DNA from: an uncultured Clostridia bacterium
Lineage (GTDB): Bacteria > Bacillota > Clostridia > HGM11514
Direction of reading: 5' to 3'
DNA: 64,000 nucleotides
Assembly: GCA_934464705.1 (NCBI GenBank)
Contig: CAKSKB010000019.1
Coordinates: 1-64,000 of the forward strand
Shown: piece by piece, positions 24,384-33,294 of the stretch
How positions within the stretch are numbered: the first letter of the stretch is position 1
How the letters are laid out: the number at the start of each line of letters is the position of its first letter
The notes under the pieces: generated by a model
What the model was told of the DNA's origin: nothing
Seen by the model: only the letters and a program-made list of their open reading frames with translations
Databases searched by the model: none
Program-made: the position numbers and the translations under genes

Positions 24384-25370
24384 TTGAAAATTACGGTTTT
24401 GGGTTCGGGAAGCTGGGGTACGGCTGTAGCCTGTCTTTTTGCCGATATCGGGCATGACATCACGCTCTGGTCGTTTAAGACCGAGGAACGGGACGCACTT
24501 TTGCGCGACGGCGAGAACAAGGAATTTCTGCCCGGGGTTAAAATTCCCGAAACGGTTAAGTTTACTTCGGATTTTGACAGTCTGAAATCCGCTGACCTTG
24601 TTGTTTCGGCGGTTCCGTCGCATGCGGTGAGGCAGACGGCGAAGAATATCAGGGAATACTATAACGGCTGTCCGATTCTTAATATTTCAAAAGGACTTGA
24701 GCAGCATACGCTTTTAAGACTTTCGGAGGTTATAAAGTCCGAGATTGAGGACGCAACCGTTGCGGTTATGTCGGGGCCGTCTCATGCGGAGGAAGTGGGG
24801 AGGAAGCTTCCCACAACCAACATCATAGCCTGCGCCGACCATGACCTGGCGAAGTACCTTCAGGAGCACCTCATGTCACGGGTTTTCAGGATTTATACAA
24901 GCGACGATATTATCGGCGTTGAACTGGGCGGTTCGCTTAAAAATGTTATAGCCCTCTGCGCCGGTATATGCGACGGACTGGGCTTCGGGGATAATACCAA
25001 GGCTGCACTGATGACGCGCGGTATTGCGGAAATCGCAAGGCTCGGTACGGTTATGGGCGCTAAGCGGGAAACATTTTCGGGGCTTTCCGGAATCGGCGAT
25101 TTGATTGTTACATGCACGAGTATGCACAGCCGTAACAGGCGCGCCGGTATTTTAATCGGTGAGGGGATGAAGGTTTCGGACGCTATAGATAAGGTTCATA
25201 TGGTTGTTGAGGGCGTGAGAACAGCCGACGCAGCTATGGAGCTTTCAAAAAAATACGGTGTTGATATGCCGATATGCAGTGAGGCGTATAAGGTTCTGTT
25301 TGAAGACAAGCCTGCAAAAGATGCGGTTTATGACCTTATGCTGAGGGGTAAAAAATCAGAATTGGAGTGA
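24384..25370 (+). CDS. gpsA: NAD(P)H-dependent glycerol-3-phosphate dehydrogenase
   Basis: A 328-residue enzyme with the Rossmann motif GSGSWGTA at residues 7-14 and the family segment ELGGSLKNVIAL carrying the catalytic Lys. It reduces dihydroxyacetone phosphate to sn-glycerol-3-phosphate for lipid synthesis, feeding PlsY encoded just upstream. TTG 24384 is chosen because AGGAG (24371-24375) then lies 8 bases away; the GTG at 24375 would overlap the ribosome site. Confidence 0.96.
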   Translation: MKITVLGSGSWGTAVACLFADIGHDITLWSFKTEERDALLRDGENKEFLPGVKIPETVKFTSDFDSLKSADLVVSAVPSHAVRQTAKNIREYYNGCPILNISKGLEQHTLLRLSEVIKSEIEDATVAVMSGPSHAEEVGRKLPTTNIIACADHDLAKYLQEHLMSRVFRIYTSDDIIGVELGGSLKNVIALCAGICDGLGFGDNTKAALMTRGIAEIARLGTVMGAKRETFSGLSGIGDLIVTCTSMHSRNRRAGILIGEGMKVSDAIDKVHMVVEGVRTADAAMELSKKYGVDMPICSEAYKVLFEDKPAKDAVYDLMLRGKKSELE

Positions 25371-25375
25371 ATTTT

Positions 25376-26812
25376 GTGATAAATTACACGATGCTTGCCG
25401 ACTTTTATGAATTTACAATGGCAAACGGATATTTCGAGAACGGCTGCGGAAACGAAATTGCTGTTTTTGATATGTTTTTCAGAAAAGTTCCTGACGGCGG
25501 CGGATTTGCCGTTATGGCGGGACTTGAGCAGCTTATAGAATACTTCAAAAAGCTCAGATTTGACGATGACGATATTGCGTTTTTGAGGAGCAAGGGTATT
25601 TTTTCGGAAGGCTTTCTTGATTATCTTAAAAGTTTCCGCTTTGAGTGCGATGTGTGGGCGGTGCCCGAGGGTACGCCGGTTTTTCCGGGGGAACCGATTG
25701 TTACGGTTAAAGGACCGGTAATTCAGGCACAGCTTGTTGAAACGATGGTTCTCCTCACAATAAACCACCAAAGCCTTATTGCGACAAAGGCTAACAGAAT
25801 CTGCCGCGCGTCTGAGGGCAGGGCTGTTATGGAATTCGGCTCAAGAAGGGCACAGGGCGCAAACGGCGCAATTTTGGGCGCAAGGGCGGCGTATATCGGC
25901 GGCTGCGTCGGAACCGCATGCGCACTTTGCGAGAGGGACTACGGTATCCCGGCTCTCGGAACTATGGCTCACAGCTGGATTCAGATGTTCGATACGGAGT
26001 ATGACGCTTTTAAGGCTTATGCCGAGTGCTATCCTGACAGCGCAACGCTTCTTATAGATACTTACAATGTTCTGAAATCGGGTCTTCCGAATGCTATAAA
26101 GGTGTTTAAGGAGGTTCTCGTTCCCAAAGGTTACAGACCGGCGGGCGTAAGAATTGACAGCGGCGACATCACATATCTTACCAAGAAAATCAGGGCAAAG
26201 CTTGATGAAGAGGGATTTCAGGACTGTAAAATCGTTGTGTCCAACTCGCTTGATGAGGATATTATCAGAGACATAATAAAGCAGGGGGCATGCGTTGATT
26301 CGTTCGGCGTCGGCGAGAGGCTGATAACCTCCCGCAGCGAGCCTGTTTTCGGCGGAGTTTACAAGCTTGTTGCGGTTGAGAAAAACGGGGAAATTATACC
26401 GAAAATCAAGGTCAGCGAGAATGTTGCCAAAATTACAAATCCCGATTTCAAAAAGGTATACAGGCTGTTTTCGAGAGAAAACGGCAAGGCGCTTGCCGAT
26501 GTTATTACCTGCCGCGATGAGGTTATAGACGATTCCGCAGACTATGAGATTTTTGACCCCGAATATACATGGAAACGCAAGAATGTATACGATTTTTACG
26601 CCAAAGAGCTTCTTGTGAAGATTTTCGACAAGGGACAATGCGTGTACGAATCTCCCGATGTTCATGAAATCAAGAAATACTGCGAAGAACAGGTAGGGCA
26701 TCTCTGGGATGAGGTTCTGAGGTTTGAAAATCCGCATAATTACTATGTTGACCTTTCCCAAAAGCTTTGGGATAAAAAGCAGAATTTGCTGAAAAAATAT
26801 TCAATGAATTAA
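25376..26812 (+). CDS. pncB: Nicotinate phosphoribosyltransferase
   Basis: A 478-residue enzyme of the NAPRTase family: YTMLADFYEFTMANGYF at the N-terminus, EFGSRRAQG carrying the conserved phosphohistidine-region Arg residues, an AHSWIQMF segment, and RIDSGDITYL near residue 258. It makes nicotinate mononucleotide in NAD salvage. GTG 25376 is taken as start since GGAG (25364-25367) is 8 bases upstream; the GTG at 25367 overlaps that site and the gpsA stop. Its place in a lipid and cell-wall operon appears to be housekeeping linkage. Confidence 0.94.
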   Translation: MINYTMLADFYEFTMANGYFENGCGNEIAVFDMFFRKVPDGGGFAVMAGLEQLIEYFKKLRFDDDDIAFLRSKGIFSEGFLDYLKSFRFECDVWAVPEGTPVFPGEPIVTVKGPVIQAQLVETMVLLTINHQSLIATKANRICRASEGRAVMEFGSRRAQGANGAILGARAAYIGGCVGTACALCERDYGIPALGTMAHSWIQMFDTEYDAFKAYAECYPDSATLLIDTYNVLKSGLPNAIKVFKEVLVPKGYRPAGVRIDSGDITYLTKKIRAKLDEEGFQDCKIVVSNSLDEDIIRDIIKQGACVDSFGVGERLITSRSEPVFGGVYKLVAVEKNGEIIPKIKVSENVAKITNPDFKKVYRLFSRENGKALADVITCRDEVIDDSADYEIFDPEYTWKRKNVYDFYAKELLVKIFDKGQCVYESPDVHEIKKYCEEQVGHLWDEVLRFENPHNYYVDLSQKLWDKKQNLLKKYSMN

Positions 26813-26823
26813 GGAGAAAAGAG

Positions 26824-29103
26824 ATGTACAAATTCAATAATGCCAAAAAGGAAATCTCGTTTGACAAGTATAACACACCCACACCGTGGATGAACTACTT
26901 TTCAAACGGGACATTCCACACAATGATGAGCCAGGCCGGGGGCGGCGTTGCTTTTTACAAATCGCCGCAGATATGGAGGTTAAATCACTATAGGTTTTTC
27001 CACCTTCCGACCGACCGCAGCGGTTTTTATACCTATATTAAGGACGGCGAAAAGTATTGGTGCCCCACAAATGAGCCGTGCAAGGAAAAACCATCCGAAT
27101 GGAAGGCAACTCACGGTATGGGCTACAGCCGCTTTGAAGCAAAGCACAACGGCGTTTCGGCGGTGACTACATATTTTGTCGGCGAGTACGCAAACTGCCT
27201 TATTTGGAACATGAAGCTAAAGAGCGATACCGATAAAAAAATTACGGTATTTCCGTATGTTGAACTCGGCATGATGGAATTTATGCGTGAACTTCAGTGG
27301 CAGTGCTACAATAAGCATCAGATGAGCGTTTATAATATGGACGATATTCTGGTGTTCAAATACGGTGTTGAGATGCAGCCCAAGCCCGATGAAACTCCGC
27401 TTGCGTATTTTGCGGCGAATGTTCCCGTTAAGGCTTTTGACTGCGACCGTGACGAGTTTGTCGGCAGTTACAGAAGCGAGGAGAATCCTCAGAATGTCGA
27501 AAAGGGATTCTGCACAAATTCAACTCTTGCCGGCGGCGACCCGTGCTTTGCGCTTCAGCTTGATGTTGAACTTAAAGCAGGCGAAGAAAAAACGGTTAAT
27601 ATTTTCCTCGGAACGGAAATGACGGAAGAGGATATTAAAAATACCGTTGCAAAGTGCCGTGAAGCGGATTTTGTTGATAAGTCTTTTTCCGGGCTTCACG
27701 CTCAATGGGAAGATTACCTCAACCGTTTCAGCTGCGAAATTCCCGATAAAGACGCAGAAACAATGATAAATATCTGGAATCCTTACCAGGCGGAAAGGAA
27801 CTTCCAGTTCTCGAGAAATATTTCTTATTACGCAACAGGAACCTTCCGCGGCGTAGGCGTGCGTGATACGGCGCAGGATATTCTTTCAATGGTTCCGTTT
27901 GATACTGCGCGCGCAAGAGAAAAGCTTAACCTTCTCTTTACACAGCAGTATAAAGACGGGCACTGCAATCACTATTGTTTCCCGTATGAAGGGTGGGAGC
28001 CTGTTACGAGAATCCACTCCGATAACCACCTCTGGCTTGTCATGACATGCTATAATATAGTAATGGAAGAGGGCAGGCTTGATTATCTCAATGAAGTGGT
28101 TCCGTTCTACGACGGCGGTGAGGATACCGTTTGGCACCATATCAATAAATCTATAGATTTCACAATGGCAAACCTCGGTTCGCACGGTTTTCCGCTTATG
28201 CTTTCTTCCGACTGGAACGATATGCTTTATAAGGTGTGCAGAGAAGGCAAGGGCGAAAGTATCTGGACATCGATGCAGTTCGGTACGGTTCTTCCGATGA
28301 TTGCTGAACTTGCAAGGCTTATGGGCGAGGATGATTCCAGGTTCCTTAAAATTTACGATGAGCAGAAAAAGCTTGTTAACGAAATCGCATGGGACGGCGA
28401 ATGGTACAGAAGATGTATCACCGATGAAGGCAGATTTATCGGCTCAAAGGCTGAACCGCAGGCGAAAATATGGCTTAATACGCAGAGCTGGTCTGTAATT
28501 TCGGGTATGGGCGACAATGCGGAAACCGCAATGGACAGCGTAAACCGCCTTCTCGATACGGAACTCGGTATCAAAAAGATTGACCCTTCGATGAAAGACT
28601 ATCCTTCAAAGGAGGATCCGCTCACATATTACAATAAGGGCTGCGGTGAAAACGGCTCGGTGTTCTGCCACGCAAACACATGGGCGATTATCGCTGAGTG
28701 CATGCTCGGGCATAAAGAGAGAGCGTATAAATACTATCATCAGCTTCTTCCGATGATTGCACAGAAAAAAGCGGGCGAGTGGAGATATAAGGCAGAACCA
28801 TATGTGTATGCTTCCAACATTTTCGGACCGGAAAGCGATAAGTTCGGGCTTGCCAATGTAAGCTGGCTTACGGGAACCGCCGCATGGATGTATATTGCCG
28901 CAACGCAGTATATCCTTGGCGTTAAGGCCAAGTGGGACGGTCTTGAAATCAATCCGTGCCTTCCCGAGGACTGGAACGAGGTTAAGATTTCGAGGGTCTT
29001 CAGGGGCGTAAGATATAATATAACCGTTAAAAACGGCGGTAAAAAGACATTTATTCCGTTCGACCCGTCCGAAAAATACGTTGATATAGTAATCGAAAAA
29101 TAG
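26824..29103 (+). CDS. GH94 glycoside phosphorylase (cellobiose phosphorylase-like)
   Basis: A 759-residue cytoplasmic enzyme. The N-terminus TPTPWMNYFSNGTF and the AGGGVAFYKSPQ segment match the beta-sandwich domain of GH94 phosphorylases. SSDWNDML near residue 463 carries the expected general-acid Asp, and a GENGSVFCHANTWA segment near residue 612 forms part of the phosphate site. It should split a beta-glucosidic disaccharide with phosphate to give a sugar 1-phosphate. The acceptor (glucose, gluconate, laminaribiose-type or other) cannot be read from sequence. The length is a little below cellobiose phosphorylases. A strong AAGGAG site precedes ATG 26824. Confidence 0.85.
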   Translation: MYKFNNAKKEISFDKYNTPTPWMNYFSNGTFHTMMSQAGGGVAFYKSPQIWRLNHYRFFHLPTDRSGFYTYIKDGEKYWCPTNEPCKEKPSEWKATHGMGYSRFEAKHNGVSAVTTYFVGEYANCLIWNMKLKSDTDKKITVFPYVELGMMEFMRELQWQCYNKHQMSVYNMDDILVFKYGVEMQPKPDETPLAYFAANVPVKAFDCDRDEFVGSYRSEENPQNVEKGFCTNSTLAGGDPCFALQLDVELKAGEEKTVNIFLGTEMTEEDIKNTVAKCREADFVDKSFSGLHAQWEDYLNRFSCEIPDKDAETMINIWNPYQAERNFQFSRNISYYATGTFRGVGVRDTAQDILSMVPFDTARAREKLNLLFTQQYKDGHCNHYCFPYEGWEPVTRIHSDNHLWLVMTCYNIVMEEGRLDYLNEVVPFYDGGEDTVWHHINKSIDFTMANLGSHGFPLMLSSDWNDMLYKVCREGKGESIWTSMQFGTVLPMIAELARLMGEDDSRFLKIYDEQKKLVNEIAWDGEWYRRCITDEGRFIGSKAEPQAKIWLNTQSWSVISGMGDNAETAMDSVNRLLDTELGIKKIDPSMKDYPSKEDPLTYYNKGCGENGSVFCHANTWAIIAECMLGHKERAYKYYHQLLPMIAQKKAGEWRYKAEPYVYASNIFGPESDKFGLANVSWLTGTAAWMYIAATQYILGVKAKWDGLEINPCLPEDWNEVKISRVFRGVRYNITVKNGGKKTFIPFDPSEKYVDIVIEK

Positions 29104-29111
29104 GTGAACCT

Positions 29112-29621
29112 ATGGAAATGTATGATTCCGGCAGCACATTTTTGGAATATGCTGTCAAGAAAAAGCTTACGGTTAAAGAGGTGTGTATCCGGGCAGGAAT
29201 AATCCTGCTCGGGGTACTCTTCTTTTGGCTGAGCCTTACGGTTAATCTCGGAATGTTCGGCTTGATTGTTGCGGTGTGGTTTTCGTATTTTATAATTTCC
29301 CAGAGAAGGCTTGAGTTTGAGTATTCGCTTAAGGGTACGGTGCTCGATGTTTATAAAATCATGTCAAAAAGCCGCAGAAGAAAGCTTATTCCGCTGGAAC
29401 TTACAAGGCTCGAAAAGTTCGGAAAAATCGGTGATGCCGAATATAATCATCAGCTTAATATCAAAACAAAGGTGCTTGATTTTTCGTCCGGCGATAAAAA
29501 GAAAACGGACGAAATGTATTATTGCGTTGTGACAAGACCGAAGGGCAAATTTATGGTAATAATTGAGCCGGGCAATGAGGTTCTTGAAGCGATGCGGGCG
29601 ATTATACCGAAATATTTATAA
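29112..29621 (+). CDS. Small membrane protein, DUF6106-like
   Basis: A 169-residue protein with two closely spaced membrane helices (about 27-46 and 48-62), a charged hinge (KSRRRK), and a cytoplasmic strand-rich domain. It resembles short Clostridia proteins annotated DUF6106, a label I give with modest confidence. The function is unknown. It sits between the GH94 gene and nnr with nine-base spacing on one side, so it is likely part of the same transcript. Confidence 0.6.
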   Translation: MEMYDSGSTFLEYAVKKKLTVKEVCIRAGIILLGVLFFWLSLTVNLGMFGLIVAVWFSYFIISQRRLEFEYSLKGTVLDVYKIMSKSRRRKLIPLELTRLEKFGKIGDAEYNHQLNIKTKVLDFSSGDKKKTDEMYYCVVTRPKGKFMVIIEPGNEVLEAMRAIIPKYL

Positions 29622-29637
29622 TCGGGAGGTAGTTTCC

Positions 29638-31128
29638 ATGAAACTTGTTACGGCAGAAAGTATGATGAATGCTGACCGCACCATGGCGGAAAGCTTTGAT
29701 TATCCAACGCTCCTTCTGATGGAGCACGCCGCAGAAGCGCTTTTTTCCGAGATGGAAAAGCGCGGACTTCATAAAAAGAAAATTGCGGTAGTGTGCGGCA
29801 AAGGGAATAACGGCGGCGATGGCTACGCCTTGGCGAGAATGCTTTTTGAGCATGGTTCCGATGTAAAAATTATCAATGCGTTTTCGATGGTTCCGAAAGG
29901 TGCCGATGCCGAGGCAAATTACCGTATCTGCCGCAGAATCGGGGTTAAATTCGCCGAAGTTTCGTATATTTCGGAAGCCGAAGTTGTTGTTGACGCACTT
30001 TTCGGAATAGGCATGAATAACCGCCTGAACGAATTTTGCGGCGAAATTATAGACAAAATAAATAAATCGGACGCATTTGTAGTGTCGGTTGATTTGCCGA
30101 GCGGTGCGTACGGCGATGCCTGCGTGCAGCGGAATATGTGCGTTGAGGCGGATTTGACGGTGACATTTGCAGCGATGAAAAATGCGCTTGTGTTTTATCC
30201 TTCCGCCGGGAATGCCGGTGAGGTTGTCTGCCGTGATATCGGTATGCGGGCCGAATGTATGAAAACCGACAGCCTTATAATCGATAAACCGCTTATAAAT
30301 GAACTGCTGCCGAAAAGAAAGCCGTATGGGCATAAGGGCACATTCGGCAGACTTTCGTGTATTGCCGGGTCGAAGGGAATGTCCGGTGCGGCATATATGT
30401 GTTCGACCGCCGCACTGCGCTCGGGGTGCGGAACAATAAAGCTTTATGTTCCGGAATGTATTTCGGATATTATGGAAGAAAAAACCGCAGAGGTTATGAC
30501 GCATCCGCTCCCGGATGCCTATGCCGTACCCGAAATTACCGCAGCTGCGGCGAGCTCGGACGCTGTGCTTTTCGGCTGCGGAATCGGCAGAACTCCGGAG
30601 GTGAAAGAAGCACTCAAATCGCTTGTTACAACTTCCGAGGCGCCGCTTATAATAGACGCCGACGGGCTTTTTGCGCTGTCGCAGGATATGGATATGCTGG
30701 AGGATAAAACCTGCCCTGTTATTCTTACGCCGCATCTTGGCGAAATGACAAGAATGTCGGGTGATACTGTAGAGGAACTTACAGAAAACCCGCTTCTTTG
30801 CGCATCGCGCTTTGCCGTAAAGCATGGCGTGACGCTTGTTATGAAATCGGCACGGACGGTAGTTGCGGTTCCCGACGGCAGAACATTTGTCAATATTATG
30901 GGCAATTCCGGGCTTGCCAAGGGCGGCAGCGGAGATACGCTTGCCGGAATAATCGCTTCGCTTGCGGCACAGGGGGCAAACTCGCTGTCGGCTGCTGTGT
31001 GCGGTGTGGGTATTCATGCGCTTTCGGGCGATATTTCAAAGAAAAAAGCGGGCAGTGAATATTCAATGACTCCGCTTGATTTAATCGATAATTTGGGTGC
31101 GGCATTTGCCGAAATTGAGGAGATGTAG
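29638..31128 (+). CDS. nnr: Bifunctional NAD(P)HX epimerase / ADP-dependent dehydratase
   Basis: A 496-residue fusion. The N-terminal YjeF domain (about 1-210) has VVCGKGNNGGDGYALA and is the epimerase. The C-terminal ribokinase-like domain (about 225-490) has LTPHLGEMTRM and a GNSGLAKGGSGDTLAG motif and is the dehydratase. It repairs hydrated NADH and NADPH. ATG 29638 has GGGAGG 9 bases upstream; an earlier in-frame start at 29563 lies inside the preceding gene and would add residues unlike the family. Confidence 0.95.
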   Translation: MKLVTAESMMNADRTMAESFDYPTLLLMEHAAEALFSEMEKRGLHKKKIAVVCGKGNNGGDGYALARMLFEHGSDVKIINAFSMVPKGADAEANYRICRRIGVKFAEVSYISEAEVVVDALFGIGMNNRLNEFCGEIIDKINKSDAFVVSVDLPSGAYGDACVQRNMCVEADLTVTFAAMKNALVFYPSAGNAGEVVCRDIGMRAECMKTDSLIIDKPLINELLPKRKPYGHKGTFGRLSCIAGSKGMSGAAYMCSTAALRSGCGTIKLYVPECISDIMEEKTAEVMTHPLPDAYAVPEITAAAASSDAVLFGCGIGRTPEVKEALKSLVTTSEAPLIIDADGLFALSQDMDMLEDKTCPVILTPHLGEMTRMSGDTVEELTENPLLCASRFAVKHGVTLVMKSARTVVAVPDGRTFVNIMGNSGLAKGGSGDTLAGIIASLAAQGANSLSAAVCGVGIHALSGDISKKKAGSEYSMTPLDLIDNLGAAFAEIEEM

Positions 31129-31130
31129 TA

Positions 31131-32291
31131 ATGCATAGAATTGTTGCCGAGATTGATCTTGACGCAATAGAACATAACTTTAATATAATAAAAAAACATA
31201 CAAAAAGCAAAATAATGTGCGTTGTGAAGGCGAACGCTTACGGTCACGGCATAAAAGAGGTTGCAAAGCTTTTGGACTCACTCGGGGCTGACGCTTTTGC
31301 GGTTGCCGATATTGACGAGGGGGTTGAACTCAGGTGCTGCGGTGTGGATAAGCCGTGCCTTGTGCTCGGGTATTCCGATGAGCCCGAAAAAGCGGTTGAG
31401 TACGATATTATGCCCGCGGTTTTTGATGAAGAAACGGCAAAACGCCTGTCGGACGCTGCCGTAAAAGCGCATAAAACCGCAAAAATCCATATAGCGCTTG
31501 ATACCGGTATGTCACGAATCGGATTTAATATTAATAATATGAAAGACAGCGGGGAAATTTTGGAGCGCATTAAAAGGATATATGCTCTGCCTAATATTGC
31601 GATTGACGGTATTTTCTCGCACTTTACCACTGCCGATGATGAGGACGGCAGTTATACAAAACGGCAGTTTGATATATTCAAGAGCTTTACTGATAAGCTT
31701 GATGCCGAAGGAATAAAAATTCCGACAAAGCATATCTGCAACAGCGCAGGGCTTATGATGTACCCCGAAATGCACCTTGATATGGTGCGCCCCGGGATTA
31801 TACTTTACGGGCTTGCGCCGTCTGAGTATCTTCAAAGCAAAAATTTCGGATTTTTGCCTGCAATGGAACTTAAATCCAAGATTTCCAGGGTTGAGGAGCT
31901 TTCGGAAGGAACTTATATCGGTTACGGCAATACCTTCAAAACACCGCATAAAATGCGTGTTGCAACTGTCGGAATAGGCTATGCCGACGGATATTTCAGG
32001 CAGCTTTCGGGAAAGGCATTGGCTGTTTACAGAAATAAAAAAATCAGAAATGTCGGAAGAATTTGTATGGATCAGTGTATGTTTGACGCAAGTTCCGTCA
32101 ACAATATGAGTGTAGGCGACTACATGATACTGTTCGGGAAGCAGTTCACCGCAGACGACCTGGCAGAAATTGCCGGGACAATCGGGTATGAACTTATATG
32201 CGCTGTCGGGCGCAGAGTTCCCAGGGTTTATTTGAAAAACGGAGTAAAAGTGAGCGAGGTCAATTTTCTTTTGGAAAACATTGTTCATTGA
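31131..32291 (+). CDS. alr: Alanine racemase
   Basis: A 386-residue fold-type III PLP enzyme. VVKANAYGHG holds the PLP lysine (K33), and the second catalytic base is the Tyr in IGYGNTF near residue 264. A conserved GRICMDQ segment follows. It makes D-alanine for peptidoglycan. The gene follows nnr by two bases. The promoter of the downstream toxin-antitoxin pair overlaps its stop codon. Confidence 0.96.
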   Translation: MHRIVAEIDLDAIEHNFNIIKKHTKSKIMCVVKANAYGHGIKEVAKLLDSLGADAFAVADIDEGVELRCCGVDKPCLVLGYSDEPEKAVEYDIMPAVFDEETAKRLSDAAVKAHKTAKIHIALDTGMSRIGFNINNMKDSGEILERIKRIYALPNIAIDGIFSHFTTADDEDGSYTKRQFDIFKSFTDKLDAEGIKIPTKHICNSAGLMMYPEMHLDMVRPGIILYGLAPSEYLQSKNFGFLPAMELKSKISRVEELSEGTYIGYGNTFKTPHKMRVATVGIGYADGYFRQLSGKALAVYRNKKIRNVGRICMDQCMFDASSVNNMSVGDYMILFGKQFTADDLAEIAGTIGYELICAVGRRVPRVYLKNGVKVSEVNFLLENIVH

Positions 32292-32316
32292 CATATTTCC
32301 GTTTTTGCTGTATAAT
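32288..32316 (+). promoter_or_regulatory. Consensus promoter of the ndoAI-ndoA pair
   Basis: TTGACA (32288-32293) and TATAAT (32311-32316), spaced by exactly 17. It overlaps the alr stop, so the toxin-antitoxin pair can be transcribed independently of alr. Confidence 0.9.
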
Positions 32317-32389
32317 AAATCTGTACTAAGGGTGTAGATATATAGATAGAATGGCACTCGGGAGTAACAGTATTGGGGGCTTGGTTGTT

Positions 32390-32653
32390 TTGGCACACAG
32401 AATCAGCATAACGCTGCCTGACGAAACATATTCCGTACTGAAAAAAATGGCAAATCAGACCGATTCCGCCGAAGAGGATTTGGCTGCGAGGTCTGTTGAG
32501 ATTTATATACGCAGAAACCGTGCTCTTTTTGATAAACTCGAAAACGGGTACAGGGAAATGGGCGATGTTAATCTCGAACTTGCCGAGGAGTTTCTGGCAG
32601 CCGACAATGAATCTTTATTGCATTATGAGGAAAAACTATCGGAGAGTGAATAA
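32390..32653 (+). CDS. ndoAI: EndoAI-type ribbon-helix-helix antitoxin
   Basis: An 87-residue protein starting HRISITLPDETYSVLK, a ribbon-helix-helix beginning, with a helical middle (IYIRRNRALFDKLENGYREMG) and an acidic tail that would wrap the toxin. Its position between alr and the MazF-family gene is the standard Firmicutes order. The start is uncertain: TTG 32390 has GGGGG 10 bases upstream, whereas ATG 32351 (100 residues) has no ribosome site at a normal distance. Confidence 0.8.
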   Translation: MAHRISITLPDETYSVLKKMANQTDSAEEDLAARSVEIYIRRNRALFDKLENGYREMGDVNLELAEEFLAADNESLLHYEEKLSESE

Positions 32654-32656
32654 AAA

Positions 32657-33007
32657 TTGGTTGTAAAACGAGGAGACCTTTTTTACGCTGATTTAAGTCC
32701 GGTTGTGGGTTCGGAACAGGGCGGTGTAAGACCCGTACTCGTGATTCAGAACGATGTGGGGAATAAGTACAGCCCGACCGTAATAACCGCTGCAGTGACC
32801 TCTAAAATCAATAAGGCAAAGCTGCCCACCCACATTGAGCTTGACGCAAAGTCTTTCGGGCTTGCAAAGAACTCGGTCGTGATGGCGGAGCAGGTAAGAA
32901 CAATTGATAAGCAGAGATTGAAGGAAAAAATAGGACATCTCGACGAAGCAGCTATGAAAAGCGTTGAAACTGCAATAGCCGTAAGCTTCGGCCTGTCCGA
33001 CTTTTAA
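32657..33007 (+). CDS. ndoA: EndoA/MazF-family mRNA interferase
   Basis: A 116-residue toxin strongly resembling Bacillus EndoA: VVKRGDLFYADLSPVVG at the start, then GSEQGGVRPVLVIQND with the catalytic-site Arg, KLPTHIEL, and EQVRTIDKQRL. It cuts single-stranded mRNA at short specific sites and is held in check by the antitoxin encoded three bases upstream. TTG 32657 fits the family N-terminus, with GGAGAG at 32641-32646. Confidence 0.95.
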   Translation: MVVKRGDLFYADLSPVVGSEQGGVRPVLVIQNDVGNKYSPTVITAAVTSKINKAKLPTHIELDAKSFGLAKNSVVMAEQVRTIDKQRLKEKIGHLDEAAMKSVETAIAVSFGLSDF

Positions 33008-33035
33008 GTATGCCTTACATAGGGCATACTTTTTT
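33006..33035 (+). terminator. Intrinsic terminator after ndoA
   Basis: AAGTATGCC (33006-33014) pairs with GGCATACTT (33023-33031), then TTTTTC. The stem begins inside the ndoA stop codon. Confidence 0.85.
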
Positions 33036-33046
33036 CTTAAAAGTAC

Positions 33047-33075
33047 TTGACAAATGCGGCAAAACATAGTATAAT
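33047..33075 (+). promoter_or_regulatory. tRNA-Thr promoter
   Basis: TTGACA (33047-33052) and TATAAT (33070-33075), 17 bases apart, 12 bases before the mature tRNA. Confidence 0.9.
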
Positions 33076-33087
33076 ATATAAGTCATT

Positions 33088-33160
33088 GCCGGTATAGCTC
33101 AGTTGGTAGAGCAGCTCATTCGTAATGAGCAGGTCGCAGGTTCGAGTCCCGTTACCGGCT
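33088..33160 (+). tRNA. tRNA-Thr (anticodon CGT)
   Basis: A 73-base cloverleaf: acceptor GCCGGTA / TACCGGC, D arm GCTC-AGTTGGTA-GAGC, anticodon stem GCTCA / TGAGC around TTCGTAA with CGT as anticodon, and a TTCGAGT T-loop. CCA is not encoded. The 3' end abuts the integrase side of the prophage, so it is the probable attachment site. Confidence 0.95.
33130..33160. other. Probable attL within the 3' end of tRNA-Thr
   Basis: The integrase gene starts its 3' end only 135 bases from the tRNA end, a classic tRNA-targeted insertion. The core is expected to lie in the T-arm/acceptor part. attR is beyond the window, so the exact core cannot be defined. Confidence 0.6.
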
Positions 33161-33171
33161 CGTTTCAGAAA

Positions 33172-33208
33172 ACCGCATAATTGCTGATAAATTCAGTAGT
33201 TATGCGGT
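33172..33208. terminator. Long hairpin between tRNA and integrase
   Basis: Arms 33172-33187 and 33193-33208 pair over 16 positions with two G-T pairs, loop TAAAT. T-rich flanks follow on the plus strand and TTTTC on the minus strand. It can end both the tRNA and the integrase transcripts. Confidence 0.65.
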
Positions 33209-33294
33209 GTTTCTTTGCTTTTGAAGATGTGTGAAAGAGCATAAAAAAGTATAAAAAAGTAATATTTACTTCGTAAAAACTTCGTAATTTTTGA